Source: Nymphaea colorata (taxonomy: Eukaryota; Streptophyta; Magnoliopsida; Nymphaeales; Nymphaeaceae). From it: a DNA stretch of 64,000 nt. A program made the translations under genes and the position numbers. The notes beneath the pieces were generated by a model, which saw nothing but the letters and a program-made list of their open reading frames with translations, was not told the origin of the DNA and did no database searches. The stretch lies in contig NC_045145.1 in assembly GCF_008831285.2 (NCBI RefSeq), positions 11,284,802 to 11,348,801 on the forward strand. The letters run 5' to 3'. Position 1 is the stretch's first letter, and each line of letters begins with the position of its first letter. Positions 1 to 11,434 of the stretch are shown here, piece after piece.

Positions 1-99
1 CAAACTACAATGTTAGTATATCATGAAAAGCAAGAGGAATGATTAAAATTTAACATTAAACAATGAACATCTTACGTTTCGCATGAGATATCTTGATCA

Positions 100-2069
100 C
101 GAATCCAACTTTGTGTGCAAACTAGTGCTTCAACAGTTTCAAGAGTAGTTGAACATCGATAATCATTAATGATTCTTCCAGTTGTACTGAATGCAAACTC
201 AGATGCAACTGTAGATATAAGGATTGCCAATATATCTCGAGCCATTTTGGATAAAACTCTATATTTACTTTCATTTGCCTTCCACCAAGATAATATATTG
301 AAGTCTTCATTAGGCCGAGATCGTTCTATTGGGTCAGTTAAATATGCTTCCAGATCTGTGCTAGGTACTTAGGAGATGCAGAACTCATGTAATATGTGAA
401 GAAGGCATCTCTTAGAAAACCTGAAGCTCTCTCTTCTTCAAATTCCACAATGGCGTTGTTTGCATTTTCATTTTCTTCATCATTTGTATCATACACATTT
501 TTGTATTCAACATACAATTCATGAATACTGCTCTCTACTTTTTCATATTGTACCATTGCATCAACTTCATTTGCACTCTCAAGCACGTACTTCAAATATC
601 CCAATTTGGACCTAGGATCTAAGACAAATGCAATTGCAAAGAAGACATTGTAGTCATTTTTTCAATATTTGTCAAATTTTTCTTGCATTTTGTATGCTAA
701 TGACCTTATATAACCATTGTCTGCCACACTATGTGTATGCAAATGGTTGCATACCTTCTGTATTTCTTCAAAAACCACATTAGCTGTTACGTTTCTAGTG
801 GTAGATAAGATATTTGTAACATTATAGAATAACATCAAAAATTGACACAGGGTAGTTGCATAAGACCATTCATTATCAGAAGGTAAATTTATATAATTGG
901 GATCTACAGAAGCCAAATGTTGAAATGCATCTTTGTAGAACAATGCATCTCTCAACATGACATATGTAGAGTTCCATCGAGTTGGAACATCATACGTTAA
1001 TTTCTTTGTACCATTCAAGCCTACTGCTCTTATACAATCCTTAAAAGAATGTAATCGCTTTGGTGATCCCTTTACATATTAAACACTTTCACGAATTTTT
1101 GAAATTGTATCATGCAGATCTTGCATACCATCTTGAACCATAAGATTTAGAATATGCACACCACAATGAATATGCAAATGTTGCCCTTTCACTGGAATAT
1201 GATTTCTTCTTCCTAAGTTTCTTTTCAGTGTAGTTATTGCCCTATCATTCGTCGAACAATTGTTGGCAGTAATAGAAAATAACTTAGACTGAATGTTCCA
1301 ATTAGAAATGCATTCTAATAAAACCTCACACAAACTATTTGCATTATGTGGTGGAAGTACAAGTACAAAATTGAACATATGAGCATGCAACTTCCAATAT
1401 CTATCAATATATTGTCCTGTCACGCATAGATAACCCAATGTTTGCTTTGAAGTCCACATATCAAATGTTAATGAAACACGTTGCGTAGAATCATTTATAA
1501 ATCCTTCAAATTGAGCTTTTTCAGTCTTGTACATTGACATAATTTCTCTTTTTAACGTTCTTCTAGAAAATGGAACAAATCTTGGATTGCAAGCTTGAAG
1601 AAGTTTGTTATGATATTTATATTCTGCCAAATTGAAAGAAAGCTTGTGTGCTATTACATATTTTGACATCAACTTTCTTATAGACTCCATGTCAAATTTT
1701 TGCAAACATAGAGAAGTACCAGATTCACTAACTGCAAGTGATAAAGTTCTTTGTTTTCCTTCATTGATTTGCCTCTTTAAATAAGATTTTATATGTCGAC
1801 TTAAATGTCTAGTTCCATTAGCACTGCTTTGCTTTTAGTCGTTCTCCACAATGTTTGCATTTGGCAAACTCTTTTCCCTTATATGTAACCAATGTAAAAT
1901 CAATCCATACTTTTGAAGTCCTTTTTCTCTTGGAGACAGCTTCTCTCTCGGTAGATGAGTATAATTCGACTGATTCCATAATAGGAGTTGAACAATATTC
2001 TTTATCAGAGGAACTAGAAAGAAAGAAAGAAAAATTAGGCACATACAGAAAAAAAGTGCAACATGTCAT
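100..2069 (-). pseudogene. hAT-superfamily transposase (BED zinc finger, RICESLEEPER/Ac-like), frameshifted
   Basis: Cut-and-paste DNA transposase remnant, read leftwards. The N-terminal part (2069-1740) has a BED zinc finger: CKHC near 1860, then an H-x3-H (HLSRH) in another frame near 1800, so a frameshift lies inside the finger. The middle block (1705-1079) carries the hAT catalytic-domain text LTFDMWTSKQTLGYLCVTG and the conserved H(I)HCGVHILNL. The next block (1018-662) has VPTRWNSTYVML, and 604-338 is the spacer before dimerisation. The hATC dimerisation domain (YLTDPIERSRPNEDFNILSWW and the ASEFAFSTTGRI region) is in a different frame from about 365 to 100, so a second frameshift lies near 365. 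In-frame breaks also lie near 1020-1078. All domains appear in family order, so this is one decayed copy. I could not find terminal inverted repeats or the 8-bp target duplication. The family call is secure; the gene is not functional as read. Confidence 0.88.
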
Positions 2070-2510
2070 ATGTTATGCATTTTCTATTAATTTTTTAACA
2101 GTTATTAATGCATTCTTTTTTAAATTTTTTCTATTGGTCATTTTATTTAAGAAAAATGCATATAATAGTATTTTATGCCTATTGATAACAAAAAGCTGAA
2201 CCACTGAATCAGAAAATTGATTAAATCAGCCACCTGGCAGATTCAATTCAATTTCAGATTCCTCGTATCAACCAAAACTTGGAAGTATTCAAACCACATA
2301 TACCAAATAGGAATAAATACAGAAAGTAATATGGAAATGAGAACTCAAAATTCATTTCATATCCCCTGATATAGTTCCTTGGATCCAAGGGTAAGTTAGC
2401 ATATGAGAAAACATGTAATGTAAGCAATAATAAACTGACACAAATAAATTTCAAATGTTGCCTATACAGAATGGATGCCCAAAGAAGAGAATAGTAAGAC
2501 ATACAATTAC
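2070..2510. other. Non-coding flank of the hAT copy, no gene seen
   Basis: AT-rich sequence with no convincing coding frame on either strand. It may hold the 5' non-coding part of the hAT element, which is read leftwards from 2069. No terminal repeat was recognised. Confidence 0.4.
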
Positions 2511-2569
2511 CTCATAATCAACACTTCGAATGTAAATATGATAAGCATACGGAGAGGAAAATGCAAGAC
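2511..2569 (-). CDS. Possible small internal exon of an unidentified spliced gene
   Basis: On the minus strand, an AG acceptor (ATAACAG) at 2570-2571 and a GTAATTG donor at 2504-2510 bracket a 59-nt open segment that can read SSPYAYHIYIRSVDYE. The composition looks coding compared with the AT-rich flanks. The phase does not join directly to the candidate exon at 2996-3242, so an intermediate exon or a frameshift is needed. I do not recognise the protein. Confidence 0.25.
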
Positions 2570-2995
2570 CTGTTATCTACAATAACAAGCACAGTTAGAA
2601 CCCACCAATTCAAAGATATTCATTCTTTAGGTGGCACGTTGATAGAAACATACTTTAGATGATCTATGAAATATCAATTAAGAATTTAAGCACATAGAAG
2701 CATAATAGAGACTTGAAAATTTTAAACATAGAAATTTTTGTACCGTACACACTTAAAAAGGATCCATCAAAGGTGTTGATTAGAAAGAGAGACATAGATT
2801 AATAACTTTCAGCAAGAGACTAAGGTCCTAGTTTGGAAAAGCAAAAAAAAAAAATTCATAGTAAAAAAGTCGACCTTCAAGTAATCCAAAATAAAACAGT
2901 AACATTTCTCAGACCTCACAGACCTCTTCGATCACCACAACAAACCATTATATGATTTCAAAGCCAATTGTAGACAACAGAAAAAAAGTCCTTAC

Positions 2996-3242
2996 TTTCT
3001 TTCATTAGAACTTGGTTTTAGATCTTTGTCAATAACTCCATGAGTCAAGCTTCTTGCTAACTTGAGTTGCTTGTGCTCAGAAGGATTTATTCTTCCAACT
3101 TCAAGATCCCACACTATGACAAGTTCATTTGTTGAAGAAACAGGAGATGGAGAAAAGATTTGATCATGTTTCCTCATAGTCAAAAGAGAGAAGTTTAAGG
3201 CTTTGAACATATTTTTTTCCCATGCCAAATGAATACAGGAAG
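2996..3242 (-). CDS. Possible internal exon of an unidentified spliced gene
   Basis: A 247-nt open segment on the minus strand is bounded by an AG acceptor (TATAG) at 3243-3244 and a good GTAAGG donor at 2990-2995. It reads as a protein-like stretch including TNELVIVWDLEVGRINPSEH and ending GVIDKDLKPSSNERK. The balanced amino-acid use and fitting splice signals suggest a real exon, or an exon copied into a transposon, not chance. I cannot assign a family. Candidate partners are the segments at 2511-2569 and 3853-4073. This could be a single-copy host gene or a captured fragment. Confidence 0.4.
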
Positions 3243-3852
3243 CTATAAAGATATATCAGCATTACCTAATATCCACAAAGGGAAAATAAAATAATCAGAC
3301 ATATTTTAAAAGAGAAATTTTAGAGTCTTACTATGCACAGATGAGAAGAAAGCTTAGAAGAAACACATGGTACAAATTCATTTGCGTTGAGACAACATCA
3401 AAATGTAAAGCACATCGGTGCACAAATATTACAACATTTTATGGAAAATTAGCATCTGACAGAACGTAAAGAAAACAATATGGCCACCACCATGAGTGTT
3501 CACTGAACAAAAGAAAACATCAACTTCCGAACAGCATGCTCAATGCTCATGTCTAAAGAAAAAGCACATGAAGATAGCTTTATCAGCCTAAGCATTTTCC
3601 TTTCTCAGATAGAAGTCAAAGGGGTAAAAACTAAAAACATCAGTTATTTGATAAGATGACAGTCGACAGAGACATCCATACTATTCCATCAGTGATGAGG
3701 CCTCTGGCAAGTAGAGCAGCTGTGCAGCTACGCAGTTCAGAGGTAGGGCATGGCAGCTTTGCAGCTACGCAGTTTAGAGGCACGGCAGGGCAGCTACATA
3801 GTAATGTAAAAGCATGTTTTCGACTCAGTTTTTTGTGCCCCATGTTCACCCT

Positions 3853-4073
3853 AGGGCTTCAAAAGATGATGATGAGGATCTGGAAGAAAGGGTTTGGGTT
3901 GCAGCTGTTGTCGATGAGTCGACAGAGCATAAAATGTAGAAAGAACGAGAGAAAGAAAGAGTAGCCTCAGAGGTGCGCGGTGCCTTCAACCGGTGACAGT
4001 CACAGTTGCTGGTGGCCTCTGGGACATTCGGGCAGCAGTTGTCCGGCAGGCGGCAAGGAGAAAACGACAGCAT
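3853..4073 (-). CDS. Possible first exon of the unidentified spliced gene
   Basis: An ATG at 4073 on the minus strand opens a Ser/Thr/Arg-rich N-terminus (MLSFSPCRLPDNCC onwards, then a run of serines), the composition of an organelle-targeting peptide. The open frame ends at a GTGAAC donor-like site after ...SSSSFEALG near 3853. Whether it splices to 2996-3242 cannot be shown here. The GC content is higher than in the flanking introns. Low confidence; it could be a chance open frame. Confidence 0.25.
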
Positions 4074-4169
4074 GAGAAATCGAGGGTGAGAGTTAGCGAG
4101 AGAAACCCAAAATCAAAAAATTGAAACCAGGGGAAAGGGGGAAAACTGAAAAGTGAAAACCTTAACTAA

Positions 4170-4340
4170 CTCCCCAACTCATAGCGTCGGGCTTCTCGGG
4201 CCCCCGACTAACCAAATTTGAAGCCCAGGCCCGACCCGTTTATTATCGGGCTGGGCCCAGCCCGGTAAAACCAGCTCGTTAATACTTATTGCAAGGCCTG
4301 GGCCCTAGTCGGCGGTGGGCCAGCCCGGTGCCCAGGCTTA
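4170..4340. repeat. GGCCC/GGGCT-rich element with an 18-bp perfect palindrome
   Basis: This stretch is dense in CGGGCC, GGGCTGGGCCC and CCCGACCC words. A perfect palindrome CGGGCTGGGCCCAGCCCG occupies 4247-4264. Clustered GGCCC motifs of this kind are typical of sub-terminal regions of plant hAT elements and MITEs. I could not define both ends or a target duplication. It may be the end of a small hAT-type element inserted beside the carrier pseudogene. Confidence 0.4.
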
Positions 4341-4790
4341 TTGTGTGATGTTGGATGTGCTCCTTCCCTTGTATTGTCCAACCCTTCCCTCCTTGAACCA
4401 TCAGTCTCGTTGGCTCAGCACGTCTATCGGCATCCACATGAGTTGCATCGTCATCATTGCACTCAGTACTACATCTGCATTGACCATAGCCACCGCAGCC
4501 AGCTCCAAGAATCCGAGCCGCACTGTGGTAGTTCCAACGTTGCTCTTGTTGCTCTCTAGGGTGAGCATGTAGAGGGCAGGGGTAGGGATGGTCCCCAAGA
4601 GGGACATGACAAAGCCTCTATAGAGACCAGTGACACCCTCGAGGTTTAGGGCCTTGACATAGAGAATGACAAAGGAGAGCAGCTGCATGGAGGAGGAAAC
4701 CTACTGTCATGTCTTGAAGACCATGGTTGGGTTGAGCGTTGCTGAGATATGAATAATGTTCGACCCCAACCTCCCCATCCTCTATTACCA
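4330..4790 (-). pseudogene. Mitochondrial substrate carrier family pseudogene (At5g15640-like)
   Basis: The minus strand shows mitochondrial-carrier text: GLYRGFVMSLLGTIPTPALY, then LESNKSNVGTTTVRLGF, then a hydrophobic helix and MWMPIDVLSQR. The last matches the PxD.(V/I)..R carrier signature that ends the odd-numbered helices. Upstream, ATLNPTMVFKT resembles the first PxxxxK signature but is followed by two stop codons. After SQR a frameshift is needed to continue into LMVQ. Family members have six membrane helices over about 300 residues; only about 1.5 repeats remain. No introns are visible in this stretch, so a processed or captured fragment is possible. It sits beside GGCCC-type transposon sequence. 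Confidence 0.65.
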
Positions 4791-5700
4791 TCTTTTGGCA
4801 GTCAAAGGCATCCCCACCGGCATCGAATCCACCTTTGGAGCTCCAACTATCATGGAGTTTTCCCTTCAAGATGCAAACCACAGGCGGCCTCAGGTTGCCA
4901 AGCTCCTTTGTCAACTCTCACTATGTGTCGTCATCTTCAACCTAGCTGGATCCCAACTCTTGCCAACTCCTTAAGCATGAAGGTTGTCGATTTCCCCATA
5001 TTCATCGCCATAGCCATGCCCCACTCCCCCACCCCTGCTGTGATGTGACATGGGAAGGACTTCATTCTCGCTACTACACCTCCATGCCATCTTGGCGGGG
5101 CTGTAGCTATACGAGGCTCCAAATGCCAGGTACTACTTGATAATGCACCATGGCTAGACTCTCTCCATGTACGGCCGCATGGTCACCAGCATAACCCTAA
5201 GCTCTGCCAACGCCATGAGGAGTGCCTTGGAGACAAAGAGCCGCTACATCAAGTGGTACTCCTTTCTTCAGAAGAAGTCCATGCTTCTGACCAGCTTATT
5301 GGTGCCAATGGCTGTCAAGCTTCCGACCGAGGTTGATTGTTTTCTGCACGTACGGTAGTGAGACGTGTTTGCCCGTCGAGCAAACATAAGAACTCATCAT
5401 CGGAGTGGAGATCAGCAGCTCATTGTTCCTTTGGTCCTCAACTTCCATTCCAAGGGGGAAGAGGAGGTGGCAAAGGTGGAACAACTGGCCAAAGGGAAAA
5501 TCCATGCAAACACCACTTCAACATTCATCCCTGACAAACAAAGATTCCATATTGAAGATCAACCTCAAAGTAGTAAAGCTGCAAGCACCTACAATGAAAT
5601 GATTGTATTGAGAGAAGCTGCCTCATCCCTTACTAAAGTACAAGAGGAATTTGGCAATCCCACACCTTGAGGACAAGGTGGTTTTCAAAGAAGGGAGTAT
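4790..5700. other. Unassigned GC-balanced segment, possibly captured coding fragments
   Basis: Several short open frames occur on both strands (for example 5167-5358 + and 5365-5670 +), but none matches a family I recognise. On the plus strand, 5660-5720 reads HLEDKVVFKEGSIVS, similar to the C-terminal tail after the chromodomain of some gypsy polyproteins. The left part (4800-5300) has coding-like composition and adjoins the carrier pseudogene. No function assigned. Confidence 0.3.
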
Positions 5701-5702
5701 TG

Positions 5703-8070
5703 TTAGTAACCAGATATGGGATATGGATTGGGTCCCCTTAGGACTGACCCAATCATGCTTATAGATAGGACTACGGGCATGAGTTGAGGATTATTGCAAG
5801 TATTGAGCATTGGGCCCCCCAGGGAGAGATAACCTAGACAAAGGAATTCTTTTTCAAGAGTTGGGTAAGAGGGGAAGCAATGTGACCATAATGATGTATG
5901 AACAAACGATAGTATCTGGTGAGGCCTAGAAAACCATGCAAGGATTTGTGGTCCTTGGGCATTGGCCACCTCTCCAAGGCATGGAAATTTTGGGGGTCAG
6001 CTTGCACCCCACAAGACTTGATAACGTGGCCAAGGCAGGCCACCAGCTATTGACCGAAGGTGCATTTGGAGCACTTGGCATAAAGTCGGTGCTTTTGTAA
6101 TACACCTAAGATTACACTAACATGCTCAAGATGATCATCTAGGCGCGAGAGAACACTAAGATATCATCAAAGAACACTAACACAAACTTTCTCAAAAATA
6201 GCTTGAAAATGTCATTCATGGCCCTCTGAAATGTAGCTAGAGCATTGCTGAGTCTAAATGGCATAACCAATAACTCATAGTATCCATCATGTGTTTGGAA
6301 CACACAGTCTTTTCCACATCTTGCATTGCCATCTAGATCTAATGGTATCTAGATCGGAGGTCCATCTTTGTGAAGTAGTAGGTGCCATGAAGCATGTCTA
6401 AGAGTTCATCTATGACAGGTATAGGATGTTTGTCTTTGATAGTGATGTCATTGAAGGCTCTATAGTCAACACAAAACTGCCATGTGTTTACCTTCTTCTT
6501 AACTAGAAGGATGGATGATGACAAAGAACATGATGAATGACAGATGATACCACTCTCAAGCATTCCCCAATCTCATTTTTCATAATATGGGCATAACGGT
6601 ATGGTCTTAGGTTCACGGGTTTGGCACCTGCCTGAAGGATAGCGTAGTGATCATGGGTTCTTTTGGGAGGTAAACCACAAAGTTTGACAAAGACTAGATA
6701 GAAATGGTCCAATATCTGCACAAACTCTATTAGGACCTCCTCTTCTGACGATTGTGGCTCACTCAAAAGACAGTGGCTCACTCTCTATGGTATATACAAA
6801 CAATATGCAACTTGTACTACTAGCCTGAAGGAGTTTGAGAGCCTTCTTGGGTTCTACATGCACTGTTGGGACCTACGCCTTTATCTTGGTTTCTTTCCCT
6901 CCTAATGGAAACAACATACACATTTTGGTTAAGCCCCATGTGTCCTCTCCTAAAGTCTTAAGACAATGCATTCCCAAAACCACATCTATACCCTTAATTG
7001 AGAGAACATATAGGTCCACGTAAAAGTTTTTCTTTTGTAGGTGGACATTGACATCATGGCACATGTGTACACAAGGAGGTTTGGTGTCATTTCCTATAAT
7101 ATCTTCAAATGACGGGTGATCCTTCAAGGGATAACCTTTGGTCTATGCGATTTCTTCATGGATAAAGTTGTGGGTAGACCTGATATCCACTAAGTCATTT
7201 ACTTCAGCATTACCTATCTTACCATTGACCCACATGGAGTTAGGTGAGTTGGCCCCAACATGAGTGTGATAGGTCACAATGAGCTCACTACCATCATCAT
7301 GAGTGATCTCCTCTTCTTCTTCGAAAGAGCTCTCTACTTGAGAGGATTCTTATACTTCATCCTCGAAATCCCTAACTAGGAAGACATGCAAAGTTTTACA
7401 TTTGTGGCCACAAAACAATTTCTCATTACAATTATAGCATAAGCCTTTTTTATGTCGTTCTTCCCATTGTTGCCTAAAGATTACTCAATCTTAGGTGTAG
7501 CAGACAAGTTATAACTAGACAGTTTAGACATAGGCTTAGACTCGGGTCTGTGACTCACAAAGGGAAAGGTAGGATGGGACTTCTCTACATGGTTCTTCTT
7601 ATAGGAACTCTTTCTATATGCGAACAACTTCTTAGACTTCTTGTTGAAAAGTTTAGCCAAAGAAAAGCACTCCTATATGGTGGCTGGTTGGTTGATCAAG
7701 ACCTTGATCTGTATATCTTCCCAAAGTCTTCCAATGAAAGAGCCAACGAGTGTATGGGGCAGAATGGTTCCTACCATGGTGCTTAAGTCTTTGAATTTGG
7801 TTATATACTCATATAGAGGTTCAGTCATTTTTAAGTTTTTCAACTCTACATCGTAGTTGGTAAACAAAGACTCACCAAATTGGGTTGTCATCTCCTGATG
7901 TAACATATTCCAATCTATAAACGGGGTGATGTTGTAGAACTACCAGTACCAATGAACAACTTCACCTTTGAAATGCAAGATGGCTATGGACATGTACTGA
8001 TCTAACAAAATGGCCTAACAAATAAAGTATTGTTCAACTTTAAAGAACCAATAATCTACAACAAAGTCCT
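5703..8070 (-). mobile_element. Ty3/gypsy (chromovirus-type) gag-protease-RT fragment, decayed
   Basis: Read leftwards. Gag runs from about 8070 (WFFKVEQYF) through 7906-7673 (ELKNLKMTEPLYEYITKFKD) to a CCHC knuckle near 7440-7400 (CYNCNEKLFCGHKC). Late protease sequence (VDLYVLSIKGIDVVLGM) lies at 7127-6873. Reverse transcriptase fills 6781-5834, with the [20 protein letters not shown] block at 6563-6339, [10 protein letters not shown] at 6145-6174 (FFDD at 6163-6174) and GFLGLTRYYRLFIHHYGHIA near 5900. The catalytic Asp pair is kept, but multiple stops and frameshifts separate the blocks. Sequence stops matching at the RT/RNase H boundary near 5840. No LTR or primer site precedes gag; instead it abuts a chromodomain (8070-8480). 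Confidence 0.88.
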
Positions 8071-8074
8071 TGAC

Positions 8075-9660
8075 CTCGAGACTGGTCTTGTCCCCAAGAT
8101 CTAACAAAAGGACATCTATCAAGTAGTGCATCCTCATCCTCCCAAGTCTGACACATTTCATCTTGATCCCACTAAACCAAGAGGCAGATTATGGTGGTGC
8201 CCTCTTTCATGATCCTCCTCACCTTCATAATTTGGATTGGCAAGGTTGAAGACTCATCCTGTGGAGCATCGACTTTTTCAGAATGGGGCTAACAATAAAA
8301 AGGCTTAAGTTGACTCACATGAAAGACCAGATGGACTTGGGACTGTGAAAGTAAACCCAACCTATAGGTTGTCTTTCCTATCACTTCTGAGACTCTGAAA
8401 GGTCCATGAAATCTTAGTAGAAGCTTGGAATGGCCAAAGAGGGTCTTTTGTCCACATACAAGTCTCTTGAGGAGTACTCAATCATCTACCTTGAAACATC
8501 ATTCTTTTTTATTATTGTCATTGATTTGCTTCATTCTATTTTGAGCCATAATCAGATATTTCTTTATAATGCTCAACTTTTCATTTTTTTAGTTTTTTAG
8601 CCACATTGGGATCTTGAGAGGATCTTTTTTCATTACTTGTGAGAGAAGGTGGTGGATGACCCTATACTGCCTCAAATGGGGTCATGCCTATAGATGAGTG
8701 GAAACTTGTATTGTATGACCACTCACCCCAGACTAGGAATCTCGTCCATTCTTGAGGAAGATGACTACCAAAGCAATAGAGAAAAGTTTCAAAGGTTCAG
8801 TTTACCGCTTCAGACAATTCATCAGTTTGTGTGTGATAGGTTGAATTAAAGCAGAATTTGGTTCCCATGAGGTTGAAATACTGTCTTTAGAAGCTACTCA
8901 AAAAATAATCTCTATCAGAGACCATGGTTTGTGGGATACCATGCAATTTGCCCACATGCTCATGAAAGACTTCAGCTGCCATAGGAGTAGAGAAGGTTCT
9001 AGGCATAGACATGAAATGAGCATACTTGGTAGAGTGGGGTAAGGCTTCAACAAAGTCCATGGATATGTCCACCCAGGCTTTCTTAGGTATGGGCAATGGG
9101 GAAAGATGACTTGGTGGTTTGATGCCTTTATACTAGTAGAGTGGGGTAAGGCTTCAACAAAGTCCATGGATACGTCCACCCAGGCTTTCTTAGATAGGGG
9201 CAATGGGGAAAGATGACTTGGTGGTTTGATACCTTTACACTTATGTTGTTGGCAAGGAAGACACTCTTTAGCAAACTTCTTTATCTTAAATTTCACGTGC
9301 TTATAGAAGAAGGATTCTTTGAAGTGCTTAAGGGTCTTTTAGACACCTTCATGTCCAACTAAGGGTGTACAATGGAAGTGGTCTTGCACTTGTGGGATCA
9401 ATATAGACTCAATATACAACCAGACTCTATCTTTGTAGTGAACAACCCCATTCCTAAGTGTGTATTTTATGACCTTTCTTGCAAGTATAGGCACACAACA
9501 ATCTGATGTAGTTAACCTAGGGCATTCGTTGATCAATGGATGCCTCAATCTTGTTGTCAGAAGAATAGAACAACTATCAAATAAATAAACGATGGCTCTC
9601 TTGTCTAAGATCCAATTGAGGCATACAATATCTCCTTGGAATGCCTAATGCCAAATGATT
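8075..9660 (-). mobile_element. Ty3/gypsy integrase-chromodomain fragment, upstream of gag of the same family
   Basis: Read leftwards. The integrase zinc-binding region (9548-9240) includes LVGHEGV and ECLPCQQHKCKGIKP. The catalytic core start WVDVSMDFVEALPHS lies near 9180 and again near 9080, because 107 bp is duplicated in tandem. HEHVGKLHGIPQTMVSDRD (second Asp region) is at about 8960-8890. Between 8480 and 8130 come the GPF/Y module (RFHGPFRV) and the chromodomain tail ending near CQTWEDEDALL. The corresponding order in the plus-strand copy (19.3-23.3 kb) proves family identity. Frames are interrupted by stops. The chromodomain runs straight into gag at about 8070 with no LTR between. 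Confidence 0.85.
9030..9237. repeat. 107-bp tandem duplication inside the integrase region
   Basis: The segment starting AGAGTGGGGTAAGGCTTC at 9031 recurs at 9138 with only a few base changes. The period is 107 bp, not a multiple of three, so the duplication shifts the integrase frame. Few differences separate the copies, so it is younger than most of the decay around it. Confidence 0.9.
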
Positions 9661-10108
9661 TTCGATGAGGTAGATCATGATGATCTGATGTCGTCGGTTT
9701 GGGTTGATCTATCAGACAATCAATGCCAAGATATATGGTTTTGAAGAACAAGATCTGGAGATCTTTCGAATGACTAGATCTTACATTGACTGAGTAGATC
9801 GGTGCCTAGATCGATCAAACCTTGCAATTTTAGTGTGGGCCTTGCCCTGTTGTGCCTACTTGATGAGGGCCAGGCCTAGCCTTGCCAAACTCTTATGTCT
9901 TGGTCGTGTCCTACATGTGGTGGCTAGGGTCATGACTACCGTGGTCGGGCCTACCATAGCTAGAAGGTGTAAGGCCTACCAGGGTTTCAGCCATCACCTC
10001 GCCATGCCTTGTCTTCAAATCAAAGGCCGAGCCTTATTGTGCTGCCCATGAGGTTTCTATGTCGGCCAGAGCTGGGCCCTGGCCATGGCCGGCGTGTGCT
10101 TCAATTGG
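9660..10108. other. GGCC-rich degenerate repeat sequence, no gene
   Basis: No coding sequence recognised. The first part is unique-looking and GATC-rich. From about 9830 it becomes rich in GGCC/TGCC words like those at 12.14-12.42 and 13.4-15.8 kb. The LTR element at 10109-12141 is inserted into this block. Confidence 0.5.
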
Positions 10109-10822
10109 TGTTGCCGACCGACTATGTCTGGCCCAGCCAAGCCAGTAGAAGGAGATGTTGCTTGGCCAGCTTAGGCATTGCTCGAGAAGCATGTGGCATC
10201 CAATGAGACTCTAAGTTAAGCAGAAAGCAATGCACGTGGATGTGCTGCATGGTGGTGCAACGACGAAGCATATAAGTGCATCATGGTCATCAGTTCCTTT
10301 GGAAGTGCAAGTCCGTCGTTGGGGAATCAGATGGGTTCCCTAGGTGTAGCATTTGGATGAGCACGGGGGTGCATGTGGGTTAGGGGAAATTCTCCCGGTG
10401 GACGCATATGCTACGTCCACAACCACGTAGAGTCATGCAGGGATGAGCAAGTGAATGCTCATCGTCGAATAGGGCGATAGTCGGTCGCCTTGCTTAATGA
10501 TATATAGCCGTCAACTGGCTTCGACTGGGGACTTTCTCCCAAGGGAAGTCTACCCCCACCCATAGTTCATATGGACGTAGATAAGCGCTTGGAGGAATGA
10601 CGATGTTCTGACAGGGCCTCATGGCCATGACTTACCGATGGTCTATTGTGGTATAAACTTAGGTGATGGTGTGTCGAGTGTGTAGCACTCCTCATCTAGT
10701 CTGTGGTCCCAAAAGATTAATGAAGGCTTCCGCTACATTAAGAATGGGTCAGGCTAGTTGAAGGCTTGAGAAACGTTTGGCACCGCGCAAGCCAAATAGG
10801 CTTGAAAAAATCAGCCGTGACA
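10109..10822 (+). repeat. Left LTR of the 2-kb non-autonomous element
   Basis: 714 bp, starting TGTTGCCGACC and ending GTGACA. It aligns end to end with 11435-12141 with many substitutions and a few indels. Confidence 0.92.
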
Positions 10823-10825
10823 AAG

Positions 10826-10837
10826 TGGTATCAGAGC
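10826..10837 (+). promoter_or_regulatory. Primer-binding site (initiator tRNA-Met)
   Basis: TGGTATCAGAGC starts three bases after the left LTR. It is the standard plant retrotransposon primer site complementary to the 3' end of initiator tRNA-Met, and it fixes the element as plus-strand oriented. Confidence 0.9.
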
Positions 10838-11434
10838 AGAACGATTTCTCAGAAAGAACTTGAAAGATGAGAACATTGCGAAGATATAATCAACAAGTGG
10901 TTCTGAAAAACATTGGCCTGTTGCTGGTGCCCCATAATTTGGGTATGTTCGTTGGACACTGATTCAAGTGACCGCATTGGTGTTGGCCAAATGGAGATCA
11001 CATGTTCTGAAGATGGTATCTAGGTGTCAGGAGCAGAAAGGCTAGGAGAGCTGCTCGCTGAGGCAAATAAGGTGAGAGGTCCAACGTGAAAAAAGATTGT
11101 CCATGAGGGCAAGGGCCCTTAGTGTTGACATGACTCAAGGAAGGGAGCATGTAGAGCATAGGTTGGCAACCCATCTTGGAAATTTGACACTTAGTGGTCA
11201 TTGGATATGTTCCGAACTTTACTAAGGAAAAGTGCAAATAGTGACAGAAAAGTGAGAAGAAACTAAGGATGGACTAGAGGCAGAACACCCAATAAGGCAG
11301 GTAGCCACGATGTGGCGGGTGTGTCAATCAGACGGATGTGGGCTCGATCGAAAGGAAATGAAGGGGATGGCTGCCAAATTTCTCTTGCCCGGGGCAAAGT
11401 CATAGAGGACAGTGACAATTTGGTGGTAGGAGAA

